DNA of 64,000 nt from Malaciobacter pacificus (GCF_004214795.1 NZ_CP035928.1:1612001-1676000), one strand, 5' to 3'. Shown: positions 35,019 to 44,820, counted from the stretch's first letter. Program-made: numbers and translations. The notes: generated by a model not told the origin, from the sequence alone.

Positions 35019-35903
35019 ATGACTCTTCAAAAAAAAGCAACGGTTATTTCTTCAACCGTTGCAGCATTACTTACACTTATGAAACTTGCAATTGGTATTG
35101 CTAGTGGTTCTGTTGCTGTTTTAGCATCTGCTGTTGATTCAGTCTTAGATATGTTTGTATCAATCTTTAACTATTTTGCAATTTCTAATTCTGAAAAACC
35201 TGCTGATAAAGAGTTTAACTATGGAAGAGGAAAAATTGAAGCACTAGCTTCTATTATTGAAGGTACAATTATTACTATTTCAGGGCTTTTCTTATTGTAT
35301 CAAGCAGTTGATAAAGCAATAAATGGGGAAGTTTCGCAGTACGTTGATATTTCAATTATTGTTATGATTATTTCACTTATTATTACTATTTCTTTAGTTA
35401 TATTCTTAAATAAAGTTGCTAAAAAAACAAACTCTATGGTTATTAGAGCTGATGCACTACATTATAAAACAGATGTATATTCAAATGCTGCTGTTTTAAT
35501 ATCATTAGTTTTAGTTAGCTTTACAGGAATTGAACTAATTGATGTGTTTGTTGGTGGAGGAATAGCTTTATATATTATCTATTCAGCTTATGAATTAATT
35601 CATGATGGAGTTTTAGTTTTATTAGATAGAGCAGTTGATGAAGAAATAGTAAATGAAATCAAAAATATTATCAACAATAGTGAAAAAGTGAATGCTCATC
35701 ATTTACTTAAAACAAGAGAAGCTGGACATCAAACTTTTGTTGAAGTGCACTTAGTATTTGATTGTATTATAACTTTAATGGATGCTCATAGGGTAAGTGA
35801 TAAGATTGAAGAAAAGATCAAAAAATTAGATACTAATAGAGATTGGATTATTAACATTCATATGGATCCATATGATGACTTTATGATCAATGATGCACAC
35901 TAA
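35019..35903 (+). CDS. Cation diffusion facilitator (FieF-like)
   Basis: The 294-aa protein has six membrane helices. The metal-site motif is SAVDSVLDMFVSIFNYF (DxxxD type) in helix II, and RADALHYKTDVYSNAAVL (HxxxD) lies in helix V. A C-terminal cytosolic domain follows, with HHLLKTREAGHQTFVEVHLVF and WIINIHMDPYDD. It exports divalent metals (Fe2+/Zn2+ likely) by proton antiport. It starts 4 bp after the aminotransferase stop codon, so it is probably cotranscribed. Confidence 0.9.
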   Translation: MTLQKKATVISSTVAALLTLMKLAIGIASGSVAVLASAVDSVLDMFVSIFNYFAISNSEKPADKEFNYGRGKIEALASIIEGTIITISGLFLLYQAVDKAINGEVSQYVDISIIVMIISLIITISLVIFLNKVAKKTNSMVIRADALHYKTDVYSNAAVLISLVLVSFTGIELIDVFVGGGIALYIIYSAYELIHDGVLVLLDRAVDEEIVNEIKNIINNSEKVNAHHLLKTREAGHQTFVEVHLVFDCIITLMDAHRVSDKIEEKIKKLDTNRDWIINIHMDPYDDFMINDAH

Positions 35904-35964
35904 TTAATTTTCATCTTAAAACCTTTAGATATAATCTTTCATAATAAATATCAAAGGTTTTATT

Positions 35965-38271
35965 TTGAACTATATAAAAATACTAGGCGCAAGCGGTAGC
36001 AAAGCAAAAGGCCATAATACAACATCTTTTCAAGTATTTAAAGACATTGTAGTTGATGCAGGAAATATAATAAACGCTTTAGGCGATGAGGCTCAATATA
36101 TAAACCATATATTTATAACTCACTCCCATGCTGACCATATTTCTGATTTACCTTTTGTAATTGAGAGTTTCTTTAGTAAAAGAACTCAGCCTTTGATAAT
36201 CTATGGTTTAGAAGAGACTATAAATGTTTTAAAAGAACACTCTTTTAATAATAAAGTCTGGCCTGATTTTACGAAAATAAATTTACCAAATACAAATGAA
36301 CCTTCACTAATTTTAAAAACAATTACACTTGAAGAAGAGATTATTTTAGATGAATATAGTATTAAAGCAATAGATGCTAATCACATAGAAGGTTCTTGTG
36401 GATATCTTATAAAAAAATCAAACAAAAGTTTTATAATCTCAGGAGATACATATCTAAACAAAAAACTTATTGATATTATAAATGAAGATCGAACTATAAA
36501 GTCATTATTAATAGAGTGTTCATTTCCAAATGAACTAGAACAGCTTGCAAACTTAACTAAACATTTAACACCTAAACTGATAAAACAAAAACTAAAAGAT
36601 TTAAAAAGAAATGATTTATCTATATTTTACTACCATCTAAAGCCTGTATATGAAAAACAATTAAAAAAAGAGATTAAAGAGCTTGGATTATTAAACTTCA
36701 ATGGAAAAATACTTAAAGAAGGAGATTTAATACATGTAGACTCTGGTAAAATTGAACATGATTTAATATCTGAAGATAAATTATCTGAAATTATGAAAAT
36801 AAATCTTATGTTTAGCTCAGAACACAATAAAAACAAATTATTGGATTCTATTTTGACTCTAATTAGAAAATTTACTAATGCAGAAGCTGGAACACTATAT
36901 ATAACATCAAAAGATGAACAAAAACTAGATTTTAAAGTTGTACAAAATGATAAACTTAATATAAAGCTAGGTGGTTTAAATAAAAAATTACAATGGCCTT
37001 CTTTACCAATTTATTTAGATAATGGTGAGATTAATAATTCTATGGTTGCTGTTATGTCTTATCATCAAAAGAAAATCATAAATATTCCAAATGCATATAA
37101 TAATAAGAAGTATAATTTTGAGAGCACTAGAAATTTTGATAAAAAAACTGGTTACAAATCAGAATCAATGCTTGTAATTCCATTAATTAATCATGAAAAT
37201 GATGTAATTGGAGTGCTACAATTAATTAATAAAAAAGTTGGGAATAAAACTAAAGAATTCAATAAATTTGATGAAAAAGTTCTTAAATCTCTTGCTTCTC
37301 AAGCGGCAATGGCATTAACAAATACACAACTAATAATTGGTCTTGAAGACTTATTAAATTCATTTGTAACTACGATTGCAAAAGCAATTGATGCAAAATC
37401 ACCATACACAAGTGAACATATTCAAAAAGTTGAAAAAATAGCAATACTTTTAGCAAAGGCAATTGATAAAGATGACACTATTTATAAAAATATAAATTAT
37501 AGTAAAAATGACTATAAACAAATAGCTCTTGCTGCTTGGATGCATGATATTGGTAAGATATCTATGCCTGAGCATATTATAGATAAAAGTACGAAACTTG
37601 AAAAAATATTTGATAGAATTGAAGTTATCGAACAAAGATTAAAAATCGAGCAAAAAAATAAAGAGATTGAATACTTAAAAAACTTGATTACTCAAGATGA
37701 GTTTGAAGAGTTTTCAACAATGATTGAGGAGTATGTATCATTTCTAAAAAGAATTAATATCGGTGCAGAGTTTATGGATACTAAAGATGAAGCAAAACTT
37801 TTTGAAATCTATGAAAAAAACTTTTTAACACAAGATGAATTTTATAATCTAAGCATAAAAAAAGGTACATTAACAAAAGAAGAGAAAGATATAATAAACA
37901 ATCATGCCCAACTATCATTAGATATGATTTCAGAGCTTCCTTTCCCTAAAAAATATAAAGATGTATTAAATATAGCTTGTAATCACCATGAAAAGCTTGA
38001 TGGGACTGGTTATCCAAGAGGTTTAAGTGAAAAAGAGATCTCTTTAGAAGATAGAATTATGATTTTAGCAGATATATTTGAAGCACTGACAGCAAATAAT
38101 AGACCATATAAAGAAGCTATGAAACTTTCTAAAGTAAAAGATATTTTATTTACTTTAGCTAATAAAGGTGAAATAGATAAAGAATTAATAGAATTTTTCT
38201 TTAATAATGAGATATTAAAAAAATATTCTAAAGATGAATTAGATAAAAAACAGATTGATATAGAATTATAA
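35965..38271 (+). CDS. MBL-fold + GAF + HD-GYP signalling protein
   Basis: The 768-aa three-part protein has a metallo-beta-lactamase domain (FITHSHADHISDLPF, ISGDTYLNKK), then a GAF domain (about residues 275-460, AEAGTLYITSKD, MLVIPLINHENDVIGVLQ). An HD-GYP domain follows, with WMHDIGKISMPEHI near 525 and HHEKLDGTGYPRGL near 672. HD-GYP proteins degrade cyclic-di-GMP. The MBL part resembles cyclic-nucleotide phosphodiesterase folds. An unusual helical insert of about 90 residues lies between the HD and the next helix (NHAQLSL). It begins with TTG, with AAAGG 7 bp upstream. Probably a sensor coupling GAF binding to c-di-GMP breakdown. Confidence 0.88.
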   Translation: MNYIKILGASGSKAKGHNTTSFQVFKDIVVDAGNIINALGDEAQYINHIFITHSHADHISDLPFVIESFFSKRTQPLIIYGLEETINVLKEHSFNNKVWPDFTKINLPNTNEPSLILKTITLEEEIILDEYSIKAIDANHIEGSCGYLIKKSNKSFIISGDTYLNKKLIDIINEDRTIKSLLIECSFPNELEQLANLTKHLTPKLIKQKLKDLKRNDLSIFYYHLKPVYEKQLKKEIKELGLLNFNGKILKEGDLIHVDSGKIEHDLISEDKLSEIMKINLMFSSEHNKNKLLDSILTLIRKFTNAEAGTLYITSKDEQKLDFKVVQNDKLNIKLGGLNKKLQWPSLPIYLDNGEINNSMVAVMSYHQKKIINIPNAYNNKKYNFESTRNFDKKTGYKSESMLVIPLINHENDVIGVLQLINKKVGNKTKEFNKFDEKVLKSLASQAAMALTNTQLIIGLEDLLNSFVTTIAKAIDAKSPYTSEHIQKVEKIAILLAKAIDKDDTIYKNINYSKNDYKQIALAAWMHDIGKISMPEHIIDKSTKLEKIFDRIEVIEQRLKIEQKNKEIEYLKNLITQDEFEEFSTMIEEYVSFLKRINIGAEFMDTKDEAKLFEIYEKNFLTQDEFYNLSIKKGTLTKEEKDIINNHAQLSLDMISELPFPKKYKDVLNIACNHHEKLDGTGYPRGLSEKEISLEDRIMILADIFEALTANNRPYKEAMKLSKVKDILFTLANKGEIDKELIEFFFNNEILKKYSKDELDKKQIDIEL

Positions 38272-38283
38272 TAAAGGATTTTT

Positions 38284-39225
38284 GTGATTAATAAAAAAGT
38301 TACTATTATTGGAGCTGGTAATGTAGGTTCTACATTAGCTTATACACTAGCTAGTAAAGCAATATGCTCAACTATTATACTTAAAGATATTAGAGAAAAT
38401 ATTGTTGAAGCTATGAGTTTAGACATTTCTCAAAGTGCCAATGCTGCAAAATCACACACAATTGTAAAAGCAGCAAAAACTTCAAAGGATTTAGAAGGTA
38501 GTGATATAGTTGTAATCACTGCAGGAGTTCCAAGAAAACCTGGAATGAGTAGAAATGATTTACTTTTAACAAATGCAAAAATAATGGAAAGTGTAATCTT
38601 AGAAGTAAAGGAAAACTCTCCTGATGCAATAGTAATTGTTGTTTCAAATCCACTAGATGCAATGGTATATAGTGCCCTAAAAAGTTCTGGATTTAAAAAA
38701 GAAAAAGTTATAGGTATGGCTGGAGTTTTAGATAGTGCTAGAATGAGCCACTTCATATTAGATAAACTTGGATATGGTGCAGGACAAATTGAAGCTTTAG
38801 TTATGGGTGGACATGGAGATGATATGGTTCCACTACCAAATCATTCAACAGTTGCTGGTATTTGTATAGATAATATTTTAATTAAAAAAGATATTGATGA
38901 TATAGTTACTAAAACGAGAAATGGTGGACTTCAAATAGTTAAACTTCTTGAAACAGGTTCAGCTTACTATGCGCCAGCTCATGCAACATCTTTAATGGTT
39001 GAATCAATTTTAAATAATGAAAAGAAAATCTACCCTTGTTCTGTATTACTAGAAGGTGAATATGGTTATGAAAATATTGTGGGAGGAGTTCCTGTGATGT
39101 TAGGAAGTAATGGAATCGAAAAAATCATAGAACTAGATTTAACAGATGAACAAAAAGTACTTTTTGAGAAATCGATAAACTCAGTAAAAGAGTTAACTGA
39201 GGTTTTAGAAAATAACTTCTTTTAA
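38284..39225 (+). CDS. mdh: Malate dehydrogenase (LDH-type family)
   Basis: The 313-aa protein has VTIIGAGNVGSTLAYTLA (NAD site), VVITAGVPRKPGMSRNDLL, IVVSNPLDAMVY, MAGVLDSARM and GGHGDDMVPLPNHS, with the active His. The Arg-Lys in PRKPGMSR at the substrate-specificity loop points to malate, not lactate. It starts with GTG behind AAAGGATTT, 12 bp after the HD-GYP stop, so it may share a transcript. It serves the TCA cycle. Length is normal for the tetrameric bacterial type. Confidence 0.92.
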   Translation: MINKKVTIIGAGNVGSTLAYTLASKAICSTIILKDIRENIVEAMSLDISQSANAAKSHTIVKAAKTSKDLEGSDIVVITAGVPRKPGMSRNDLLLTNAKIMESVILEVKENSPDAIVIVVSNPLDAMVYSALKSSGFKKEKVIGMAGVLDSARMSHFILDKLGYGAGQIEALVMGGHGDDMVPLPNHSTVAGICIDNILIKKDIDDIVTKTRNGGLQIVKLLETGSAYYAPAHATSLMVESILNNEKKIYPCSVLLEGEYGYENIVGGVPVMLGSNGIEKIIELDLTDEQKVLFEKSINSVKELTEVLENNFF

Positions 39226-39243
39226 CTCTTAAAAGTTTGAATT

Positions 39244-39261
39244 AAGAGGCTTTTTCCTCTT
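39244..39261 (+). terminator. Short terminator-like hairpin after mdh
   Basis: AAGAGG and CCTCTT form a 6-bp stem with loop CTTTTT, about 18 bp after the mdh stop codon. The following sequence TATTTTG is a weak T tract. Confidence 0.45.
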
Positions 39262-39337
39262 TATTTTGAAAAAGATTTACAAAATTATCTTTATTATCAA
39301 TAGATGTATAAAATACAGTCCTTCTATTAATAAAATA

Positions 39338-40144
39338 CTAATCTGGGAAAAGTCTAGTTAAAATAACTTTTTCTACCATAGAAATAGATTGATTTCCCTC
39401 TGTAATAATTACATAAAGATTCTGTTTTCCTGTTAATGTCTTAAATTCTTGAAAAGAGATATCACTAACCATACTTTTAGAAATAACAACTTTCCCTTCT
39501 TTTAAATAATTTGCATTATTAACAATTCTACCTATAACCATACTTTTAATAAATGGTTTATGCATCATAGAATCTGCAAACTTGTTTACTAAAGGTGAAA
39601 GTAAATAACTTATAATTTCTATACTGATTTTAATAGGAAGAATTATAAATAATGTTATAAATGCACCAATAATCATACCTAAAATACCACCTGGCATTTG
39701 AGTAATTGTTTTTAAACTTGTTGTAATAACACCTAATAAAATAAAAGGTATAAGAACTAAACCTAGAAAAAACTTTAATACTGTTCTTAAATTTTGTGGA
39801 ACCTTCGATACTAAATTATCAATAAAATTTTGAATCTTATTTTTAATAGAATCAAAAAACCCTTTTATTTTATTTAATAGTTTCTCAAACCAACTAAGTC
39901 TATATTCAAAACAGATTCCGTCATCATTCTGCAGAATTGTAGCATGTGCTCTACCACCTTTTTCTTTTCTAAATTTAGTATCATTATTAATTTCATAGTA
40001 ATGACCATCCATTTTATTTGAAAAGTCTGAATTATTTACTAACTCTTCATTTCCTTTCTGTGTTGGTAAGTCAACGTTATATTTTTGTGATAATTCATTT
40101 TCTGAATATCTGCTAATTATATTTTCTACGATATAACTGTACAT
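39338..40144 (-). CDS. Membrane protein with cytosolic flanks, unknown
   Basis: The 268-aa protein has a polar N-terminus (SYIVENIISRYSENELSQKY...) and two long hydrophobic segments: VLKFFLGLVLIPFILLGVI near residue 125 and GGILGMIIGAFITLFIILPIKI near 155. The C-terminal domain includes VVISKSMVSDISFQEFKTLTG. The family is not recognised. It ends the left flank before the integrated element and reads away from it. It has an AGGAGC-type ribosome site before ATG at 40144. Confidence 0.65.
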   Translation of the reverse strand: MYSYIVENIISRYSENELSQKYNVDLPTQKGNEELVNNSDFSNKMDGHYYEINNDTKFRKEKGGRAHATILQNDDGICFEYRLSWFEKLLNKIKGFFDSIKNKIQNFIDNLVSKVPQNLRTVLKFFLGLVLIPFILLGVITTSLKTITQMPGGILGMIIGAFITLFIILPIKISIEIISYLLSPLVNKFADSMMHKPFIKSMVIGRIVNNANYLKEGKVVISKSMVSDISFQEFKTLTGKQNLYVIITEGNQSISMVEKVILTRLFPD

Positions 40145-40344
40145 TATGCTCCTTTTTTATGTGTTATAAAATTATATTTAATAATGTCTCAGAAATGACT
40201 CATTTTATGAAAATTACTATTTTTTTGATATTTCTTAAAAAATAAAACAATCAAGCTATAAATATATTTTAGATATAATCTTTATTTATTAAAACAATAT
40301 AATTTATATATACAATACTATTTTAAGGGAATTTATAAAAATAT
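40145..40344. promoter_or_regulatory. Left chromosomal flank: presumed original promoter of the ABC-F gene
   Basis: This stretch lies between the divergent membrane gene and the duplicated ABC-F start. It ends with AAGGGAATTTATAAAAAT before the ATG, a normal ribosome site, and contains TATAAT-like boxes (CAATATAATTTATAT). It now leads only into a 14-codon truncated ABC-F frame ending at TTTTTAA. It probably once drove the ABC-F gene now found at 54646. Confidence 0.55.
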
Positions 40345-40368
40345 ATGGCACTAATAGACTTACAAAAC
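40345..40368 (+). repeat. attL: duplicated start of the ABC-F gene
   Basis: ATGGCACTAATAGACTTAC plus AAAAC repeats the first codons of the ABC-F gene at 54646, with one mismatch (GCAC versus GCAT). The identical core TAATAGACTTACAAAAC is at 40352-40368. After the core the sequences diverge. This is the left attachment junction. The core is bordered by imperfect arms AGACTTAC / ACTTGTCT, as expected for tyrosine recombinase core sites. Confidence 0.85.
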
Positions 40369-40429
40369 TTGTCTATCCAAAATTTTTAATTCCCCACAAA
40401 AACGAAATTCTTAGAACTTTTTAGATTTA

Positions 40430-40481
40430 TTTACAGGTCTATTATAGACTTTTAAATCTATTTGTAACATATACGATACTT
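40430..40481 (+). promoter_or_regulatory. Left-end recombinase arm-site candidates
   Basis: TTTACAGGTCTATT (40430-40443) and TACGATACTT (40472-40481) recur exactly at the right end (54588-54601 and 54570-54579) in the same direction but swapped order relative to the core. They are the best candidates for arm-type binding sites of the adjacent recombinase. A ribosome site AAGGAG (40499 onward) then leads into the recombinase gene. Confidence 0.55.
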
Positions 40482-40509
40482 CTATTTTTTTCCATATTAA
40501 GGAGAAAAA

Positions 40510-42669
40510 ATGTCAAGTCATAGTTATGAGTTCAAAGGTACTTTCTACTTTAGAAAAAGAATCAATGCTCGTTATTTAAAAAATAGAAATAAAGATTTTG
40601 TATTTAGAAAATCCCTTAAAAAGTGCTGTAGGTTTTACTTTATGTTAGTCAAAGATAATGATGAATTAGATAAACTAACAAATTATTTAAATGAAGAACT
40701 TAACAGTTATCTAAAAGAGAGCCTAATGACAGAGAATGAAATAAATAGATTAACAGACATGCTTTGCAAAAACTATGAAAGAGAAGCAAAAATTGAATAC
40801 TCAGATTTAGAAAAGCTTAGAATTGAATCTTTAGAGTACTTTGATGAAAATGGAAATCAAGAAGGACATACACTCCAACCACTGGCTAAGAAGTGGAAAG
40901 AGTTAGATAAACAATATCATAACCTAAATGATAAAGAAGAAACTATCAGAATGGGGTCTGAAATATTTAAAAGAAGTAATATTTCAAAAGATAAGTTAAG
41001 TGAAATACCACCTGAAAAAATAGTTGACTTTTACGAACAATTAATCAAAACAGAAAAAAAAGTTATTGAAAATGATATAAGACTATATATTCAAAGAAAT
41101 ATGTATCTTTTTAAAAATATATCCCCTACTCGTGCAGAAATGAAAGAAGAAAGAGATAGAGTTGAAACTACACTTGAAAGCTTTTTAGAGTTAGTTAGAG
41201 AAAATCCCTTACAAAACTATCTTAATCTTGTAAAGAAACATGTAAAAAATGCAAATTTTGATAATGATACTTCATTAGCTAATAGTAAAGAATATATTTT
41301 AGAACTATTTAACCAAATGAAGCAAGAACAAGAACAAAGTGTCCTAAATGAAGCCGAAAACTTAGAGAGGTTAGCAGAAGTATATATAAAAAAGTTTTTA
41401 GGGAAACAAGGTAAATCTGCTATAAACTATGCAAGAAATATAAAATACTTTACTGACTATATGAAAGGGAATGGAAAAAAACACCAGCCTAAAAAGTTAA
41501 GTGAATTAACAGATGAAGATATAATAGAGTTTCAAGACTTACTGGCAAATATTATTGTTAGAACAAAGAAACATCAAGGTATGTCTTTATTTGAGTTAGT
41601 TAGTCAAAGAACTATAGAGAATTCAAGATTAATGAAACCAAGTAATATGAATGGAATAGAGTATCAAATAAAAGGTTTTTATAAACATCTTTGTAAAGCA
41701 CATAAAAATCTTGGTGGAGATGTTGATTTAATTGACTACTTGAATGCTGAAACTAAATTAGAACTACTTAGAGAAGATGATGATGAAGTTGATTATGGTG
41801 TTAGAACTATATCTGTTTCAGAAATGACAAAATTTGCTAATATCATTTATAAAGATAAAAATACTATTGAAAAAATGCTAAATGAATCTCCTCAAAACTT
41901 TTATACTTTTTTACTTGGTTTAGTTTTTGGAGTTAGAATAAGAGAAGGTCTTCAATTAAAAATTAGAAATCTAAAAGTCCAAGAGAAAGATGGGCAAAAA
42001 TATTATTATTTTTATTTAGATGAAAATGACGATGATACAAGGCTAAAAACTTCAAACTCACATAGAAATTTACCTATTCCAGATATTCTTATAAGATTAG
42101 GTCTTTTAACTTTTATAGATAGAAGAAGAGAGTTAGGTCATGAAACACTATTTAATTACACATTTAATAAAAAAAGTCAAGAAATAACGGGTGCATTAAA
42201 TATATTTTATCAAAGAGCCTTTCAAAAATGTTTTGGAGAACTTGCTTGTAATGAAAACAATATTGAACTTCTAAGACAAAGAGTAAAAGATGGAGAAGAA
42301 GCTTATGAATTTATCCAATACAGGAGTTTTAGAAAAAACTTTGTAAATGTTATTGATAAACAAAAAATAGGTGGAGATTATCACACAATTACAAATATTA
42401 AAAAACTAATTGGACATAGTGATAATTCAGCAACAGAGTATTATTATGAAAGAATCGAGCCTTTTGTAGGTTACCAAATTTTAAACTCATTTGATTACTT
42501 CTTTAACTATCCATTTTTACAAAGACTTGAAGAAGATATTAAAGAAATTTTTAATGATGATATAAAATATAAACTTGACTGGGTAGCTCAAAAAAGTAAT
42601 GAAGAATGGAAAATAAAATCAAAAATTAAAAAGCATAAAAGTAAAACTATTAAAAAAGAGAAGATATAG
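40510..42669 (+). CDS. Large tyrosine recombinase (integrase), 719 aa
   Basis: It starts SSHSYEFKGTFYFRKRINARYL after Met, the N-terminal start common in island integrases. A helical middle and a core-binding domain follow (LERLAEVYIKKFLGKQGKSAINYARNIKYF, near 300). The catalytic domain has R in FGVRIREGLQLK near 476 and the Lys region LKTSNSHRNLPIP near 515. Box II is IQYRSFRKNFVN near 603, where the usual HxxR is RSFR. GHSDNSATEYYYERI near 635-650 has the nucleophile Tyr. It should cut and join the att core at 40352. It lies just inside the left end and reads inward. Confidence 0.88.
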   Translation: MSSHSYEFKGTFYFRKRINARYLKNRNKDFVFRKSLKKCCRFYFMLVKDNDELDKLTNYLNEELNSYLKESLMTENEINRLTDMLCKNYEREAKIEYSDLEKLRIESLEYFDENGNQEGHTLQPLAKKWKELDKQYHNLNDKEETIRMGSEIFKRSNISKDKLSEIPPEKIVDFYEQLIKTEKKVIENDIRLYIQRNMYLFKNISPTRAEMKEERDRVETTLESFLELVRENPLQNYLNLVKKHVKNANFDNDTSLANSKEYILELFNQMKQEQEQSVLNEAENLERLAEVYIKKFLGKQGKSAINYARNIKYFTDYMKGNGKKHQPKKLSELTDEDIIEFQDLLANIIVRTKKHQGMSLFELVSQRTIENSRLMKPSNMNGIEYQIKGFYKHLCKAHKNLGGDVDLIDYLNAETKLELLREDDDEVDYGVRTISVSEMTKFANIIYKDKNTIEKMLNESPQNFYTFLLGLVFGVRIREGLQLKIRNLKVQEKDGQKYYYFYLDENDDDTRLKTSNSHRNLPIPDILIRLGLLTFIDRRRELGHETLFNYTFNKKSQEITGALNIFYQRAFQKCFGELACNENNIELLRQRVKDGEEAYEFIQYRSFRKNFVNVIDKQKIGGDYHTITNIKKLIGHSDNSATEYYYERIEPFVGYQILNSFDYFFNYPFLQRLEEDIKEIFNDDIKYKLDWVAQKSNEEWKIKSKIKKHKSKTIKKEKI

Positions 42670-42886
42670 TCTTCTCTTATTAAATTTTTATAAAAAGGTA
42701 GAAACTATTAAAAAACAAAAAAAAACATATGCTAAAATAGACTTTAAAACTGAAACAGATACAGTTCAGCAAATCTTCTTCTTTTATATTTACTACATAA
42801 AATACATTTTTAATATATTCTCAAGAGGCTTTGAAGTTGACTACAAAAAATATTCAGAGTATGAACTTAAATACCACATTGTCTAT

Positions 42887-43546
42887 ATGTTCATAGGAAT
42901 TTTGACAATTAATTTTTTTCTTTATTTATCAAAAGAAATCAATCTATTAAATTTTGACTTTAATGCACTTTTGAGTGAACCATTTGTTATACTTCTCTAT
43001 ATACAAATTTATATTTTATATTTAATTTATGCAACAATTATTTATATAATAATTCGATTTAAGCATTCAGCTAAAAACTTATTTAAATCACTATTAATAT
43101 TTGGTTTAAAAATTTTTAATATTGTTTACCCATTACTTTTTTTAGTATTATTATCTATTTTAGATAAACTAATTGACACAGGTAAACTTGAAATAAGTAT
43201 TATTGAAAGTTTAACAGTTTGTATTCTATTAATATTCTCATTATATTTATTATTTATAAATACAATAAGGTTACTTCCTAAATTTTATAAAATAAAATAT
43301 ATAAAACTCTTTAGTGCCATTTTGGTACTTATGACATTTTTTATAAATTATAAATCTTTTGAAATCATGCCATTTAAAAACAATATTTTATCAATTATTC
43401 ATATAGACAATCTCTGTAAACAAAAAATTGATAGAGAACTAAAAAAATCAAAATGCCAAAACTGTGAACTATCACATTCAAGTTATATTAAACTACTTGT
43501 AAGCTGTGAAGAAAATAGTATAAAAATATTTAATAAAGGGAAATAA
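42887..43546 (+). CDS. Membrane protein, unknown, probably longer at the N-terminus
   Basis: The 219-aa ORF has about five membrane helices (FIGILTINFFLYLS, EPFVILLYIQIYILYLIYATIIYIII, and others) and a short Cys-containing tail (CKQKIDRELKKSKCQNCEL). The same frame stays open back to the recombinase stop, and the added sequence (KKQKKTYAKIDFKTETDTVQ...) looks coding. A good ribosome site, AAAAGGTAG, sits before an ATT codon at 42707, so a rare ATT start adding 60 residues is likely. The ATG at 42887 has no ribosome site. Its stop overlaps the next start (TAATG). Confidence 0.7.
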   Translation: MFIGILTINFFLYLSKEINLLNFDFNALLSEPFVILLYIQIYILYLIYATIIYIIIRFKHSAKNLFKSLLIFGLKIFNIVYPLLFLVLLSILDKLIDTGKLEISIIESLTVCILLIFSLYLLFINTIRLLPKFYKIKYIKLFSAILVLMTFFINYKSFEIMPFKNNILSIIHIDNLCKQKIDRELKKSKCQNCELSHSSYIKLLVSCEENSIKIFNKGK

Positions 43547-44436
43547 TGTCAAAAAGAAAAATCTTACTTACTATTACAGCAGTTTTATTACTTGCTCAAA
43601 CAATACATCTGCATTTAAACAAACCTTACCAAAATATTGAAATTGACTTATTAACTCAGGTAATCAAAGAAAAATACGAGAACAATTTAAAAGAGAAACA
43701 AAAAGCCATAAAAGAAAGTAAAGTATTTAAAATACTTCAAACTGATTTAAAAATTCCAAAAGATGCAAAATTTGATTTAAATTTCATTTGGAATGAAGAA
43801 GATAAAAAAAAAGCTAATTTAGAAAACGGAAAAGAATTTGACTCAAGTACTCTTGCTAATTTAGTTTTATATCACGACTATATTAGAGAAATGTATAAAT
43901 ATACAAAGAATTTAACCATCATTGAAAGCTATGTAAAAATGATGACAACAATTAATACTGTACTCAAACAAACCCCATCTGTAATAAAAAAAGAAGATAT
44001 TGATGCTATTGAAAATATTAATAAAGAGTTTCAATCATTTAGAGATACTTTAGATTCATCACTTTTAGAAGTTAATGAGTTTGATAAAAAGATAATTGAC
44101 TTCTTTAAAAATTCAAAAGATAAAGACTTAAAAAAATCCAATATTAAAGAACATGCAAAATATACCGCAGAACAACTTTTTTTGATAATTGAAATGCTTC
44201 AAAAGTCAGACAACTTATATATTAATTTATCAGTAAATGAATCAGGTGACCCATTTTTAAAGTTTCAAGGTTTTTTAAATATTTATAATAACACTTATAA
44301 ACTATACTCATCATTGATACAAAAACATAATAAAGAAATTGAAAAAAATGATTATACAAATACTTGGATTACAACTATACTGTCTTTATTATTAATATTT
44401 ATCACTTTTTACAAAGAATATGATTTGGAAAATTAA
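43546..44436 (+). CDS. Coiled-coil membrane-anchored protein, unknown
   Basis: The 296-aa protein has an N-terminal hydrophobic segment (KILLTITAVLLLAQTIHL) and a C-terminal membrane helix (TNTWITTILSLLLIFITF), with a long helical, charged region of about 240 residues between them. This suggests a periplasmic or membrane-spanning helical bundle. It is translationally coupled to the preceding membrane protein by a one-base TAATG overlap, so the pair probably forms one complex. Beside the recombinase it may be the cargo of the element. I do not recognise the family. A defence or superinfection-exclusion role would be speculation. Confidence 0.65.
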   Translation: MSKRKILLTITAVLLLAQTIHLHLNKPYQNIEIDLLTQVIKEKYENNLKEKQKAIKESKVFKILQTDLKIPKDAKFDLNFIWNEEDKKKANLENGKEFDSSTLANLVLYHDYIREMYKYTKNLTIIESYVKMMTTINTVLKQTPSVIKKEDIDAIENINKEFQSFRDTLDSSLLEVNEFDKKIIDFFKNSKDKDLKKSNIKEHAKYTAEQLFLIIEMLQKSDNLYINLSVNESGDPFLKFQGFLNIYNNTYKLYSSLIQKHNKEIEKNDYTNTWITTILSLLLIFITFYKEYDLEN

Positions 44437-44672
44437 GTTATTGAATTTATTTTTTGCACTCACAATTCCATAAATGGAATTGATCATTCCAAAAATAGAA
44501 TCAATAGTTCTTTTTTTAGAATCAAAAAGTAATTACTACAAGAAGTAGCTTAAAGCAATATGAAATATCATAATACAATATCAATTTTTTAAGTAAAAGT
44601 TATAACAACTGTTTTAAACTAATATAACAATAAAAGCCCACGGGCTATAAATTTTTATATTAGGAGCTACGA

Positions 44673-44755
44673 ATGAATAAAATCAATTTACTTAAAGAGC
44701 TAAATTGATGACTGCAATGATTAATACAAAATCTTTTTTAATGATGTTTAGCTAA
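44673..44755 (+). other. Two overlapping tiny ORFs (leader-peptide-like)
   Basis: MNKINLLKELN (44673-44708) follows a good AGGAG site. Its stop overlaps the start of MTAMINTKSFLMMFS (44708-44755), which ends inside a perfect 9-bp inverted repeat. The arrangement resembles a coupled leader-peptide/attenuator, but it could be chance. Confidence 0.35.
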
Positions 44756-44820
44756 AACATCATTTGAAAAAAATGTGAGTGGCATCACATCTTTGAATTA
44801 ATCACTTGAACCAAGAGGGA

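Noticed and set aside
38284-39225. Lactate dehydrogenase
   Set aside because: The specificity loop PRKPGMSR carries Arg, which points to malate.
40345-40389. A real 14-codon gene at the left junction
   Set aside because: It is only the displaced first codons of the ABC-F gene, followed by a stop in element sequence.
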